Of a stretch of 34,246 nucleotides of DNA, positions 1 to 8,159 are shown piece by piece. Made by a program: the position numbers and the translations under genes. How positions within the stretch are numbered: the first letter of the stretch is position 1; every line of letters begins with the position of its first letter. This stretch comes from Pseudomonadota bacterium (GTDB taxonomy: Bacteria; Pseudomonadota; Gammaproteobacteria; Steroidobacterales; JBCBZW01), in NCBI GenBank assembly GCA_039193195.1, contig JBCCWS010000057.1, positions 1 to 34,246 of the forward strand. Reading direction: 5' to 3'. Below the pieces are notes generated by a model that was not told where the DNA came from, ran no database searches, and saw nothing but the letters and a program-made list of their open reading frames with translations.

Positions 1-2
1 CT

Positions 3-141
3 GCATGAGCGACCCCAACACTCGGAAAACGCCGGCCTCAACCCTGAGAACGCCTCACAGGCACTCGCTCAGCTGCGGTCAACGCCCTACGATCTCATCT
101 CAGGGGCTCAACGCCACACCTCATGAATAAAGCAGGCTAGC
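3..141. repeat. Left terminal inverted repeat, probable insertion-sequence end
   Basis: This segment is the exact reverse complement of 34108-34246, so both window ends carry the same 139-bp sequence pointing outward. A reading frame on the + strand runs from base 1 to a TGA at 124-126 with no start inside the window. It could be the C-terminal tail of a transposase whose body lies off the left edge, but I do not recognise the family. The copy is followed by CTAG; the other copy also ends in CTAG before diverging, which would fit a 4-bp target duplication. The length is close to common assembly k-mers, so the contig probably stops inside a multicopy element. Confidence 0.7.
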
Positions 142-244
142 TAGTTGCCGTCCGTGCTATCGCTGCGCGGGGAGCGGACTGGCATCGCCGGATAGTACGA
201 ACGCTCTCCGGCTACTGCGAGGCAACGAGGGTCGTTTACACTAG

Positions 245-256
245 GGCACTAGTGCC
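245..256. promoter_or_regulatory. 12-bp perfect palindrome upstream of the first gene
   Basis: GGCACTAGTGCC is perfectly self-complementary. It lies 26 bp before the GTG start of the gene at 282 and just after a TACACT sequence (237-242) that could be a -10 box, although no good -35 box is visible. The position suits an operator or a short mRNA hairpin. No binding protein can be named. Confidence 0.3.
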
Positions 257-281
257 AGAGCATCTGTAACGGAGCCTCGTC

Positions 282-701
282 GTGATTCAGGTCTACGAGC
301 ACCAGCTGGGAACGAACGAGCCCTTTGAAACCGTCCGGGCTCGACTCGAGGAAATCCTAAGGGCTTCGTCACCGCACTCCATATTCAAGGTTGGGCTAGC
401 GAACCGCCCAGCCAAGAGAAAGTACGGGCATAGGCTCCCAAAGTGGGTCGGGGCCCCCACGTTCCTCGCCGAGCTCGAGCTGAATCCCGCAGACTACGCA
501 CAGGCTCAGCCCTGGCATTCGATGTACGTCATCTACGAAGCGTCCACCCGTGCTGCTGTCCGCGACGTGGAGACGCGTCTCATCCAGCTCTGCTTGCCGG
601 AAGCGGGACTTCTTGGTCGACTGTGCTGGAATGTGCGCGCGGGCGGTGGCGGGTCGCACGGCGGCGGCGCAAGGCAATTCGTCTACGTCCTGCTGGGGTA
701 G
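282..701 (+). CDS. Hypothetical protein, 139 aa
   Basis: No family is recognised. The start is GTG at 282 because GGAG (271-274) sits seven bases upstream and no better start exists. The protein has no signal peptide and no membrane segment, so it is probably cytoplasmic. A basic stretch FKVGLANRPAKRK lies near residues 35-47. The second half has MYVIYEAS, then an acidic/basic helix (VRDVETRLI), then a glycine-rich loop and a C-terminal FVYVLLG strand. The order of strand, basic loop and helix loosely recalls small GIY-YIG-like folds, but the signature residues are not clear, so this is not assigned. It stands alone next to the putative insertion-sequence end, a position typical of accessory genes. 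Confidence 0.6.
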   Translation: MIQVYEHQLGTNEPFETVRARLEEILRASSPHSIFKVGLANRPAKRKYGHRLPKWVGAPTFLAELELNPADYAQAQPWHSMYVIYEASTRAAVRDVETRLIQLCLPEAGLLGRLCWNVRAGGGGSHGGGARQFVYVLLG

Positions 702-1520
702 GCCGAGCCAGCGCATTATCCAAGCATGTTCCCCTGCGCCCGGCTCGTGCGAAGCCACCGAGCAGCGCTCGACGCGGGGCAAGAGTGTGTGGGTGCCACG
801 GGGCCTGGCGTCGTTGCAAGGCTGCGGGCGCATGGTAAACGCGCCAGACATAGCGCAACCCGAGCAGCACTCGAGACGAAGCTATGCACAGTTCTCCGAG
901 AGTGACGCGATCTTCGACCACGGCGAGTACCTGCCGATCGCCCCTCTGCTCATTGACAGCGCCGTTAAAAGGCGTGTGAACTCGCCGCTCACTCCGTAGC
1001 ATTGGTGCTCGAGCCGCGCCAGCACTTGACGCTCCAAGAGAGATCGCTGCGCTTCCCTCGCTGCCTGCGTGCTCACTTGAGCGCTACGTGCTGCTCGAAC
1101 TGGCGATCGACACGTTCGGCCGCATACACCACGCCCGTACCACATACCGCGGGCGATCTCGCGCAGCCTGTTGCAAAGTCCGATCACCGTCGGCACAGCC
1201 TCGGTGACGGGGGCAGCTCCAGGGCCCGTGCGAAAGCGTGCCGACGCGTTCCCAGTTGTCCGGAAGCAATGCCATCCCGGGACCGTCTTCCACGCACACG
1301 GTCACCTCGCCCCAACAGAGGCTCTACCGCTGGTGCTCGCCTATCGGTGCCTTGACCTTCGCCCAACGGAAGCCTGCGGCGAGCGCTATCGAGAGTGCGA
1401 AGACTGCGACGCGCAGAGGCTATCGACAGAAAGTTTCTCCTCGCCGTGACCCCCACCCCCACGAGAAGGCGCAGTTAGGGGCGAACCCATCGGACTTTCT
1501 GATCCCAAGGAGAAGGACCA
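702..1520. other. Gene-poor spacer, 0.8 kb
   Basis: Open frames here are short, overlap on both strands and lack ribosome binding sites. A minus-strand frame near 1200-1330 contains a GMALLPD-like phrase resembling the C-terminal half of LysR-type regulators, but stops and frame changes surround it, so at most it is an old gene remnant. The promoter of the protease gene at 1521 should lie at the right end, but I could not pick a convincing -35/-10 pair. Confidence 0.4.
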
Positions 1521-4500
1521 ATGCTTGCCAAGCAACTCTCGTGTTCGCAACGGGGAGAGCTCTCCCTCGTCGGCGCGGCGCTTACGCTCGCCCTCGCGAG
1601 CGTGCCCGTCTTCGCCAACCCGGTGCCCGAGAACATCGACTACGGAAACGTCATCGCCGAGGACGAGAACTTCCTCTACTACGCGTCTGCGCGCGATTGG
1701 GACACGGAGATCTGCCACATCAAGCACTACGGGGTGATTTACGGTCGGGTGCCGCACGGCGGTGGAGCCGGTGACCGCGAGCAACTCACGGTCTCCTGCG
1801 ACGCCATTCGTCCCCAAGAGATGGTGATGACCCCGAACTACGTGTATTTCACCGAGCAAGCACCAGCGGATCCTGCCCTGGTCTACCGGGCGCCGATCGA
1901 CGGTAGCGGCGCGCCCGAGCTGCTCCACACGGCGGCGAGCACTGCCATCGCCACCGATGGTGACTACGTGTACTACTTCGCGACCAGTGGGGTCATGCGC
2001 TTTTCCGCGGACGCACCGTATTCGACCGAGTTCGTCGGGGGCTACATCATCAACGGCACGGTGAACGACCTTGAGCACACCGACGGCTGGCTGTTGTGGA
2101 CGGAAGCCCACGCCGCCGGCGGCGGCGCCATTCAGACGGTCCCCGCTGCGGGCGGCGCGGTGGCGCTGCTGGAAGCGACGGCGGGGACACCGTGGGACCT
2201 CACCTACGGCGACAACTACATCTATTGGTCGGAGCTGGAAGGCAAGATCTTGCGCCGGGAGCAGGCCACCGGCGTCACCAGCGTCATCTACGATCAGCTG
2301 GACCCAGTCTACGATCTCGACCTGGCGGGTGACCTGCTGGCCTTCACCCAGGGCTACGACCAATCGGGCACGATATGGCGCATGGAAGAGGGCGGTGGCC
2401 CCGCCACCCTCGTGGCCTTCGATCAGTCGGCACCGCGCAACGTCACCTTCGCCAACGGCTACGTTTACTGGAACACCTTAGGCCAGGTGAAGCGCCTACC
2501 GGACGACGCCGAGGCCACGCCGCCGGACTACATTGTCGACCGCATGGAAGTCACCCAGGCGGTGCAGGACGGGGTCCACGACATCCCGATGGTGCTAGGC
2601 AAGGCCACCTACGTACGCGTCTACTCACGCGAGGCCACGGGCGCGGGCTACGTGCCGGTGACAGCCCACCTGCACGGCTTTCGCGACGGAGTCGAGCTAC
2701 CGAACTCACCCATCAGCCCGTACGGCCCGCAGATAGACCCCCAAGGGGACGTAGTGTTGCGCAGCGAGCGACTGCGGACCCTGAGCTTCGCCTTGCCCGA
2801 GGATTGGGTGCGCGGTGATCTGTCCCTGCAAGTCGAGATCAACCCAGTGGTCAACGGAGATCGCCGTTACGAGACGGACTACGGCAACAACACGTTCCCC
2901 GCCGTCGCCCAGCAAACGGTGTCGCTGCATACCTCCGAGCTATGCATAACGTCCTTCCGAGTGGCTGCCCACGACAACGACTACAACGAGTTGATCTACG
3001 ATCACCACAGCCACGACTACGCGCTACAGCTCGAGCGCTCGGCCAGCCTGCTGGCAGCGCACGTCATCCCCGTGTTCCATCACGATACGCTGCGGCCCGA
3101 GGACGGCACTAGCTTTTACATGCCGACAGACTTCATGGATTTGCTAGCGACCGTGAACGCGCAAGCCAGCTGGACCGAGCACGGGTTCGTGTGCGACGAC
3201 GCACGCCAGGTGTTTATGGGACTCATCCATCCGGACGCGCCCACCGAGGACAGCGGTGCGGTCTTGCCAGACACGAACTCCGGATGGAGCAAAATGCTAC
3301 TTGGCACGAATTATGAGCCGTACAACCAGCCCGCCGGCGGCGTAACGCTCGCCCACGAAGCGCTGCACGCCGTTGGCTTCGATCATGTCGAGTGTGGATC
3401 GCAAGTCGATGGGCCCTTCGCTGACTACCCCTATGACCCCTGCAAGCTTGGGGGTAGCGACGATGAGGAAGCACCCTGGGGCTTTGACGGTATCAGCCGT
3501 GAAGTACTGGATCCCCTCGGTACCTACAACGGTGACCTCATGACTTACGAAACCAATCAGTGGGTCTCCGACTGGACGTGGAACGAGCTATTCCTCGACC
3601 TCTACCAACCGGCCCGGGTCCAACGGATGGCACCTTCGGAGCAGGTGCTGTGGGTAAGCGGTACCGTCGGCCGCGCGGAAGGGGGGTTGATGTTGGATCC
3701 GGCCTTCCACTTCCCCGCCGAGCAGATGACACCGCTCCAACGCCAGCTGTACGACCAAGGAATGGAGGCGCGCGCTCCTCGTCATCTTCATCGCCGAGGC
3801 AAGGCACACGGGCACAGCCACGAGCATAGTGACGGTCATAGGCACGAACGCCATCACGACCACGCAGCGATGACAGAACTGGATGGCTACGTGCTCGAAG
3901 CCCTGGATGAGCGCGGTCGTGTGTTGCACCGTCAGCCCGTCGTCGCACAGGCCGTCGTCGACGGCTCTCCCAGCCCCACAGCGCACTTCCTCGCGGTATT
4001 GCCTTGGTCCGACGGCACGGCGCAACTGCGGCTTAGCGATTCACTGACAGGCAGCGCCGTGGCGTTACAGCCGGGCGCGCATTCCCCCGCACTCTCCGTG
4101 GCGGTTACGCCTGGCGACGAACAGCTGGAGGTCGCCGTGCACGCGTCGGACTCGGATCGTGATGCGCTGGAGTTCGTTTACCAATACAGCCCAGACGGCG
4201 GGATGACGTGGACAGCCTTGGCGACCGGTACGCCGGTCACCGAATTTACCGTAGACACCACGCGTCTTGCAGGCAGCGAAGCAATCACTAGTTCGCTGGT
4301 GCGCGCGTACGCGAGCGATGGGCTGAACACTGTCTCTGCCTTGTCGGCGCCCTTCGAAGTCTCCCGCAAGGCACCGAGTGCGTTCATCGCTTCGCCGAAG
4401 AGCGGTGAAGTGATCGCGCACGGTGAGGGCGTGCTCCTACGCGGCCTTGGCGTCGATCCCGAGTGCTGCGACCGAGCGGCAGGCGAGGGGCTGCATTACA

Positions 4501-4646
4501 GCTGGATACTGGATGAGGAGTCTGTAGGTCTTGGCCGCTGGGTCACCGTCGAAGGGCTAGCACCCGGATGGCACTCGGCCACGCTACAGGTGATGGACCA
4601 AGACCAAATGATTGGCACCAGGGCCGTGCGTTTCGAAGTGCGCTAG
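1521..4646 (+). CDS. Secreted metzincin-type zinc metalloprotease, multidomain
   Basis: Predicted exported zinc endopeptidase of 1041 aa. ATG 1521 is preceded by GGAGAAGG (1508-1515). A signal peptide covers about residues 1-33, ending VPVFA. Residues about 40-330 contain repeated YVYW/YIYWSE strands, suggesting a beta-propeller. The zinc site HEALHAVGFDH is at residues 612-622 (Glu613 as the general base), and DLMTYET with Met674 fits the metzincin Met-turn. A histidine-rich stretch (about 754-784, 11 His) follows, then Ig/PKD-like beta domains to the end. All catalytic residues are intact. The gene stands alone, and a strong hairpin follows the stop. The natural substrate cannot be inferred. 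The His-rich tract could buffer zinc or copper; that is speculation. Confidence 0.85.
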   Translation: MLAKQLSCSQRGELSLVGAALTLALASVPVFANPVPENIDYGNVIAEDENFLYYASARDWDTEICHIKHYGVIYGRVPHGGGAGDREQLTVSCDAIRPQEMVMTPNYVYFTEQAPADPALVYRAPIDGSGAPELLHTAASTAIATDGDYVYYFATSGVMRFSADAPYSTEFVGGYIINGTVNDLEHTDGWLLWTEAHAAGGGAIQTVPAAGGAVALLEATAGTPWDLTYGDNYIYWSELEGKILRREQATGVTSVIYDQLDPVYDLDLAGDLLAFTQGYDQSGTIWRMEEGGGPATLVAFDQSAPRNVTFANGYVYWNTLGQVKRLPDDAEATPPDYIVDRMEVTQAVQDGVHDIPMVLGKATYVRVYSREATGAGYVPVTAHLHGFRDGVELPNSPISPYGPQIDPQGDVVLRSERLRTLSFALPEDWVRGDLSLQVEINPVVNGDRRYETDYGNNTFPAVAQQTVSLHTSELCITSFRVAAHDNDYNELIYDHHSHDYALQLERSASLLAAHVIPVFHHDTLRPEDGTSFYMPTDFMDLLATVNAQASWTEHGFVCDDARQVFMGLIHPDAPTEDSGAVLPDTNSGWSKMLLGTNYEPYNQPAGGVTLAHEALHAVGFDHVECGSQVDGPFADYPYDPCKLGGSDDEEAPWGFDGISREVLDPLGTYNGDLMTYETNQWVSDWTWNELFLDLYQPARVQRMAPSEQVLWVSGTVGRAEGGLMLDPAFHFPAEQMTPLQRQLYDQGMEARAPRHLHRRGKAHGHSHEHSDGHRHERHHDHAAMTELDGYVLEALDERGRVLHRQPVVAQAVVDGSPSPTAHFLAVLPWSDGTAQLRLSDSLTGSAVALQPGAHSPALSVAVTPGDEQLEVAVHASDSDRDALEFVYQYSPDGGMTWTALATGTPVTEFTVDTTRLAGSEAITSSLVRAYASDGLNTVSALSAPFEVSRKAPSAFIASPKSGEVIAHGEGVLLRGLGVDPECCDRAAGEGLHYSWILDEESVGLGRWVTVEGLAPGWHSATLQVMDQDQMIGTRAVRFEVR

Positions 4647-4659
4647 CGCCTCCGAGCTG

Positions 4660-4694
4660 GGTAGGCGCGCCACGCTGTAGCGTGCGCGCCTACC
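4660..4694 (+). terminator. Hairpin after the metalloprotease gene
   Basis: The left arm 4660-4676 pairs with 4679-4694, giving 16 base pairs with one bulged C and a two-base tip. It begins 13 bases after the stop codon. There is no T-tract, so it may act as a stem-only terminator or as 3'-end protection. Confidence 0.6.
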
Positions 4695-5223
4695 GCTTCG
4701 CCTCCTCGCGCGATCGCGCGCCGCCGTGCCCAATCTCGCCGATCACCCGATGCATGTTTGAGCGTCTTGGCAGCCACTTGATTGGGAAGCGTGGCATCAA
4801 ACACAATCGGTAAACCAATAATGCGTCGGCGGCATCTCACGTAGAGCCGCGAGCGCCAATCGCGATCAAGCCAGTATCCCCGGCTCAGTGACTAGTGCGA
4901 CCCGCATTGCAGCGCAGAACGCAGAACATCAGCGATCTGCATCTTCTTCCTCGCGCTGGGCCTCGCTCAGCTCAGGCCTGAAACCAGGGTTCTAGCGGCC
5001 GCTGCGCCGCGACGGGTTCTCCAGGGCCTTTCGATCGCGGTCGGCAAGGTCGATGCAAAACGAGGGCATGCTTGGCCGAGTTTACGAGCAGCAGGCTCCC
5101 GTCAACCGGGACATCAGGTAGCTGGTGCCCAGACCTCTGACACCTGCAGTGCTTTTCTAGTCGCGGGGCGTACACACCCTGCGATAATGGCGAGGATTCC
5201 AGCGCGATGGCCGCCCGAAGATA
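4695..5223. other. Spacer upstream of the ABC exporter operon
   Basis: No gene is supported. A 22-codon frame at 5053-5121 has no ribosome binding site. Two stretches, 4823-4849 and about 5086-5107, resemble 10631-10658 and 10972-10993 in the same order. On the minus strand the second motif reads DGSLLLV, like a propeller-protein fragment, so both spacers may be decayed copies of one gene. The operon promoter should lie here but was not identified. Confidence 0.35.
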
Positions 5224-5901
5224 ATGATCAGAACAACTGGACTTTGCCGCAGCTTCCACGTGGGCGACTCGCTGGTGCACGCGCTCGACCATGTGGACCT
5301 TGCGATCGACAACGGCGATTTTGTCGCCGTTATGGGCCCGTCCGGCTCGGGCAAATCGACGCTCATGAACATTCTCGGCTGCCTCGACTCTCCGGACGGC
5401 GGCAGTTATCGCTTCGAGGAGCACGCGGTCGACGCCCTCGACGACGCCGCCCTGTCACGCATCCGCAATGAGAAAATCGGTTTCGTCTTTCAGAGCTTTC
5501 ACCTGCTGCCGCGCATGACGGCGCTCGAGAACGTGATGCTGCCGCTCAGATACTCGAACCACGACGCGTCGATTCTCAAGCGCCGGGCAATCGAGCTCCT
5601 GACCCGACTAGGTCTCACGGATCGTCTCGATCACCGGCCAAATCAGCTCTCCGGCGGCCAGCGGCAGCGCGTCGCGATCGCTCGTTCGCTGATCAACTCG
5701 CCTCCGCTGATTCTCGCAGATGAACCCACTGGTAACCTCGACAGTCGTACTTCGGCAGAGATCATGGTGCTGTTCGAAGAGCTCAACCGCCAGGGGCAGA
5801 CGATTCTCATGGTGACCCACGAGGAAGAGATCGCGGCACACGCAAAGCGCTCGATCCGCATGCGCGACGGGAAGATCGAACATGACATGCTTCATTCATA
5901 G
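5224..5901 (+). CDS. ABC transporter ATP-binding protein, MacB/LolD type
   Basis: This 225-aa cytoplasmic ATPase drives the exporter encoded by the rest of the operon. Walker A GPSGSGKST is at residues 38-46, the signature LSGGQRQR starts at 142, Walker B LILADEP lies at about 162-168 with Glu167 catalytic, and the switch histidine is His199. The length and the phrase DEPTGNLDS are typical of the MacB/LolD/FtsE family, which works with FtsX-like permeases such as the one at 9357. The ATG at 5224 matches the family N-terminus, although its ribosome binding site is weak. The stop codon abuts a fold-back element that separates it from the first adaptor gene. The ATPase assignment is firm; the cargo is unknown. 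Confidence 0.93.
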   Translation: MIRTTGLCRSFHVGDSLVHALDHVDLAIDNGDFVAVMGPSGSGKSTLMNILGCLDSPDGGSYRFEEHAVDALDDAALSRIRNEKIGFVFQSFHLLPRMTALENVMLPLRYSNHDASILKRRAIELLTRLGLTDRLDHRPNQLSGGQRQRVAIARSLINSPPLILADEPTGNLDSRTSAEIMVLFEELNRQGQTILMVTHEEEIAAHAKRSIRMRDGKIEHDMLHS

Positions 5902-6062
5902 GTGGCCTGTAACGGCTGGTTCGGGGGTGTCGAGCAAGCCCTTCCTTCCCGATCTGGGCGTTGCGCCGCCTGGCAATGGCGTTGCCATGACTCGTCGGCG
6001 CGCCTTCACCTCGGAGAATGAATGACTCACTCGACACCCCCGAACCAACCGCTACCGGCCAC
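5902..6062. repeat. Fold-back (MITE-like) element containing the start of the next gene
   Basis: Arms 5902-5934 and 6030-6062 are 33-nt inverted repeats matching at 30 positions. In the middle, TGGCAA (5971-5976) pairs with TTGCCA (5982-5987). The element begins directly after the ATPase stop codon. The ribosome binding site GGAG (6012-6015) and ATG (6022) of the first adaptor lie in the loop, and codons 3-14 lie in the right arm. The central 32 nt (5957-5988) match 34006-34037, the centre of the second fold-back element, at 27 of 32 positions without gaps. It may be a non-autonomous mobile element or a structured RNA that tunes expression within the operon. No transposase is present nearby. 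Confidence 0.65.
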
Positions 6063-7008
6063 AAGCCTCTGCCTCCTGCTGCTAGCGCCTGCTGGCCTCG
6101 CCGCCAATCCCTTGTTGACCGGCGTGGTCGAGGACAGCGAGGCGCAGACCATCGAGATGCCGTCGCTGCCGGGCGGCTGGCAGCGGCAGATCGAGTGGAT
6201 GGCGCCGGAGGGAAGCGAGGTGGGCGTTGGCGATCTAGTCGTGCGCCTCGATCCCGGCAACCTGATCTCCGACGAAGAGCAATCGCGGACCAACCTCGAC
6301 AAGAGTCGGCTTTCGGCTGCACGGCGCGTAGACGAACTGCGCCTCGAGGTGATGGACGCCGAACGCGACCTGGCCGTTGCCGAGTCCCAGCTGCGCCTCG
6401 CCGAACTGGATACGGTCATCCCGCAAAGCACGATCCCGAAGATCGACTATGAGAATTATCAACTCACCTATCAGACCTACCGTAAGGAAGTCATTCGTCG
6501 CGAAGCAGAGCTGCTGAACAAGAATGCGGAGCTGGCGGATGTCATACGCGAGACCGAGTTAGAAGTCCGCCAGGCGGAGGCTAGCTACGAGCGCATTCGG
6601 ATCGCCCTCGAGCGCACGGAGATCAAAGCCGAAAAGGCCGGCTTCGTCATCTACGGTGACAATCCGTTCACCGGGACCAAGGTGTTTCCGGGGGAAACGC
6701 TCTACGCGGGATTCGAGATCGCCTCGATTGCCAGTCGTGAGGATCTGCAGATCCGATTCTGGGTGCACGAGGCAGACATACTGAGCGTTCGTTCCGGCCA
6801 GAACATCGAGGTGGTTGCCGACGCGCTCGGCGGCCAGCCCTTCGCGGCCGGCGTGACCTGGGCCTCGAGCCAGGCCGTCGAGAAGACGGACTGGGGCGAC
6901 GCGGGTTATTTCGAAGTACTGGCCGCACCCGTGGCGAGCATCCCCGAGTTGTTGATGCCGGGGATGAGCGTGATGGGAGCACTCAGCGGGCGGGAGCAGG
7001 AACGATGA
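6022..7008 (+). CDS. Periplasmic adaptor (HlyD/membrane fusion family), first of three
   Basis: Adaptor subunit of 328 aa for the ABC exporter, expected to link the inner-membrane permease to the envelope. ATG 6022 follows GGAG (6012-6015). A signal peptide is likely: a hydrophobic run SLCLLLLAPAGLAA ends at about residue 28. Then come a lipoyl-like half (to about 80), a long charged alpha-helical hairpin (about 85-205), the second lipoyl half with KAGFVIYG, and a beta-barrel region ending in LMPGMSVMGAL, all in family order. The unusual hydrophilic N-terminus (Thr/Pro/Asn-rich, residues 2-14) is encoded by the right arm of the fold-back element. The stop overlaps the next start by ATGA, implying translational coupling. 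Confidence 0.85.
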   Translation: MTHSTPPNQPLPATSLCLLLLAPAGLAANPLLTGVVEDSEAQTIEMPSLPGGWQRQIEWMAPEGSEVGVGDLVVRLDPGNLISDEEQSRTNLDKSRLSAARRVDELRLEVMDAERDLAVAESQLRLAELDTVIPQSTIPKIDYENYQLTYQTYRKEVIRREAELLNKNAELADVIRETELEVRQAEASYERIRIALERTEIKAEKAGFVIYGDNPFTGTKVFPGETLYAGFEIASIASREDLQIRFWVHEADILSVRSGQNIEVVADALGGQPFAAGVTWASSQAVEKTDWGDAGYFEVLAAPVASIPELLMPGMSVMGALSGREQER

Positions 7009-8159
7009 TGTCGGGTAGATTCACAGCAATCCTCTTGAGCCTGCTCATCGCGGCACCGGCGAGCGCAGAACAATGGATGCGAGTGGAGAGCGCAGACCGC
7101 CCCATCACGGTGAGTGCTGCGGGCACTGTAGGTTCTCGCGAGCCCGTACGCTTTGGTCCACCGCCAAGCCGCAGCTGGCGCATTACCATCATGGAGCTTG
7201 CCCGCGAGGGCTCGGTCGCAAAGCCGGGGGATGTGCTGGCGAAGTTCGACGGCAGCGCAACGGACGATCGGGTGCGGACGCTGACCGGTGATCTAAACGC
7301 AAGGGAATCCGAACTCGAGTCCCTTCTTGAGACGCAGGCGCGGGAGATGGAGGAGACCGTCGTCGCCCTCGCTGGGGCGAAGAGTGCAAAGGAGAAGGCG
7401 CAGCGTAAGGCCACGGTCAACCCGGAGGTCTACGCCGGTCTTGAGTACCGGAAACTGCTCGAGGAGAAGGCGCATACGGCAGACATGTACGAGCGCGAAC
7501 TCGCCCGCACAGACCTGGTTACGCGGGTCAGGGAAGCAAAACGCGCCGAGCTCGAAGCCGATATCAAGCGCCTCAGGAGCGAACTGGTCGGCGCGAAACG
7601 GGAGCTCGATTCTTTCACGATCAGGGCGCCACGGGCGGGTGTTGTCATCGTCGGTACGAATCGAGAGGGACAGAAACTCGATGTTAACGAAGCCGTAAAT
7701 CCTGGCATCGTCGTGGTGGAGCTGGCCGATAGGAATGATCTCATCGTCACGGCGGAGGTGCCGGAGTACGCCGCGGCCGCCCTTGAGGTAGGCCAGGCCG
7801 CCGCGGTCAGCGTGGATGCGGCGGGCGGCTCGGCGATCAAGGGTGAAGTCATTTCGGTAGCCAGTATCGTGCGGCGTCAATCCCGCTTCACGCAGGCGAT
7901 GATCCGCGACGTGACGATCAGCGTGCCCGAGGAGATCATCGGGTCCCTGCGCCCCGGTATGTCGGCAAAGGTGGTAATCACGATTGATAACCAGCGTGCT
8001 GCCATTGCCGTGCCCGACAGCTCTGTGAGTTACCGCAACGGTGCCCCCGGCGTCGTCGTCCGGGGCGCCGGCTGGCAGCCCGTGGTGCTTGGACGCAGCT
8101 CCGGCGGTCAGCGAATCGTCTTGTCCGGCCTGGGCGTCGGCGATGAGGTGCAGCTATGA
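7005..8159 (+). CDS. Periplasmic adaptor (HlyD/membrane fusion family), second of three
   Basis: Adaptor of 384 aa with a signal peptide (hydrophobic AILLSLLIAAPASA, cleavage near residue 21). It has an N-terminal barrel/lipoyl segment with GSVAKPGDVLAKFD, a long coiled-coil hairpin (about 90-205), the second lipoyl half (IRAPRAGVVIVG), a beta-barrel with DLIVTAEVPEYAA, and the typical LRPGMSAKVVI near residue 320. It ends in a membrane-proximal-like domain with GLGVGDEVQL. Its start overlaps the previous stop (ATGA), and its own stop overlaps the next start (ATGA). It is clearly different in sequence from the other two adaptors, so a simple recent duplication is unlikely. Confidence 0.87.
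   Translation: MMSGRFTAILLSLLIAAPASAEQWMRVESADRPITVSAAGTVGSREPVRFGPPPSRSWRITIMELAREGSVAKPGDVLAKFDGSATDDRVRTLTGDLNARESELESLLETQAREMEETVVALAGAKSAKEKAQRKATVNPEVYAGLEYRKLLEEKAHTADMYERELARTDLVTRVREAKRAELEADIKRLRSELVGAKRELDSFTIRAPRAGVVIVGTNREGQKLDVNEAVNPGIVVVELADRNDLIVTAEVPEYAAAALEVGQAAAVSVDAAGGSAIKGEVISVASIVRRQSRFTQAMIRDVTISVPEEIIGSLRPGMSAKVVITIDNQRAAIAVPDSSVSYRNGAPGVVVRGAGWQPVVLGRSSGGQRIVLSGLGVGDEVQL

Noticed and set aside
826-890. tRNA-like string around GGTAAACGCGCCAGAC
   Set aside because: No acceptor stem or T-loop could be built around it.
1386-2363. Minus-strand open frame of 325 codons
   Set aside because: Antisense to the start of the metalloprotease gene; high-G+C codon bias opens the opposite strand. 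No ribosome binding site or domain.
5053-5121. 22-codon frame upstream of the exporter operon as a possible exported-peptide precursor
   Set aside because: No ribosome binding site, no leader/core pattern, and no modifying enzyme nearby.
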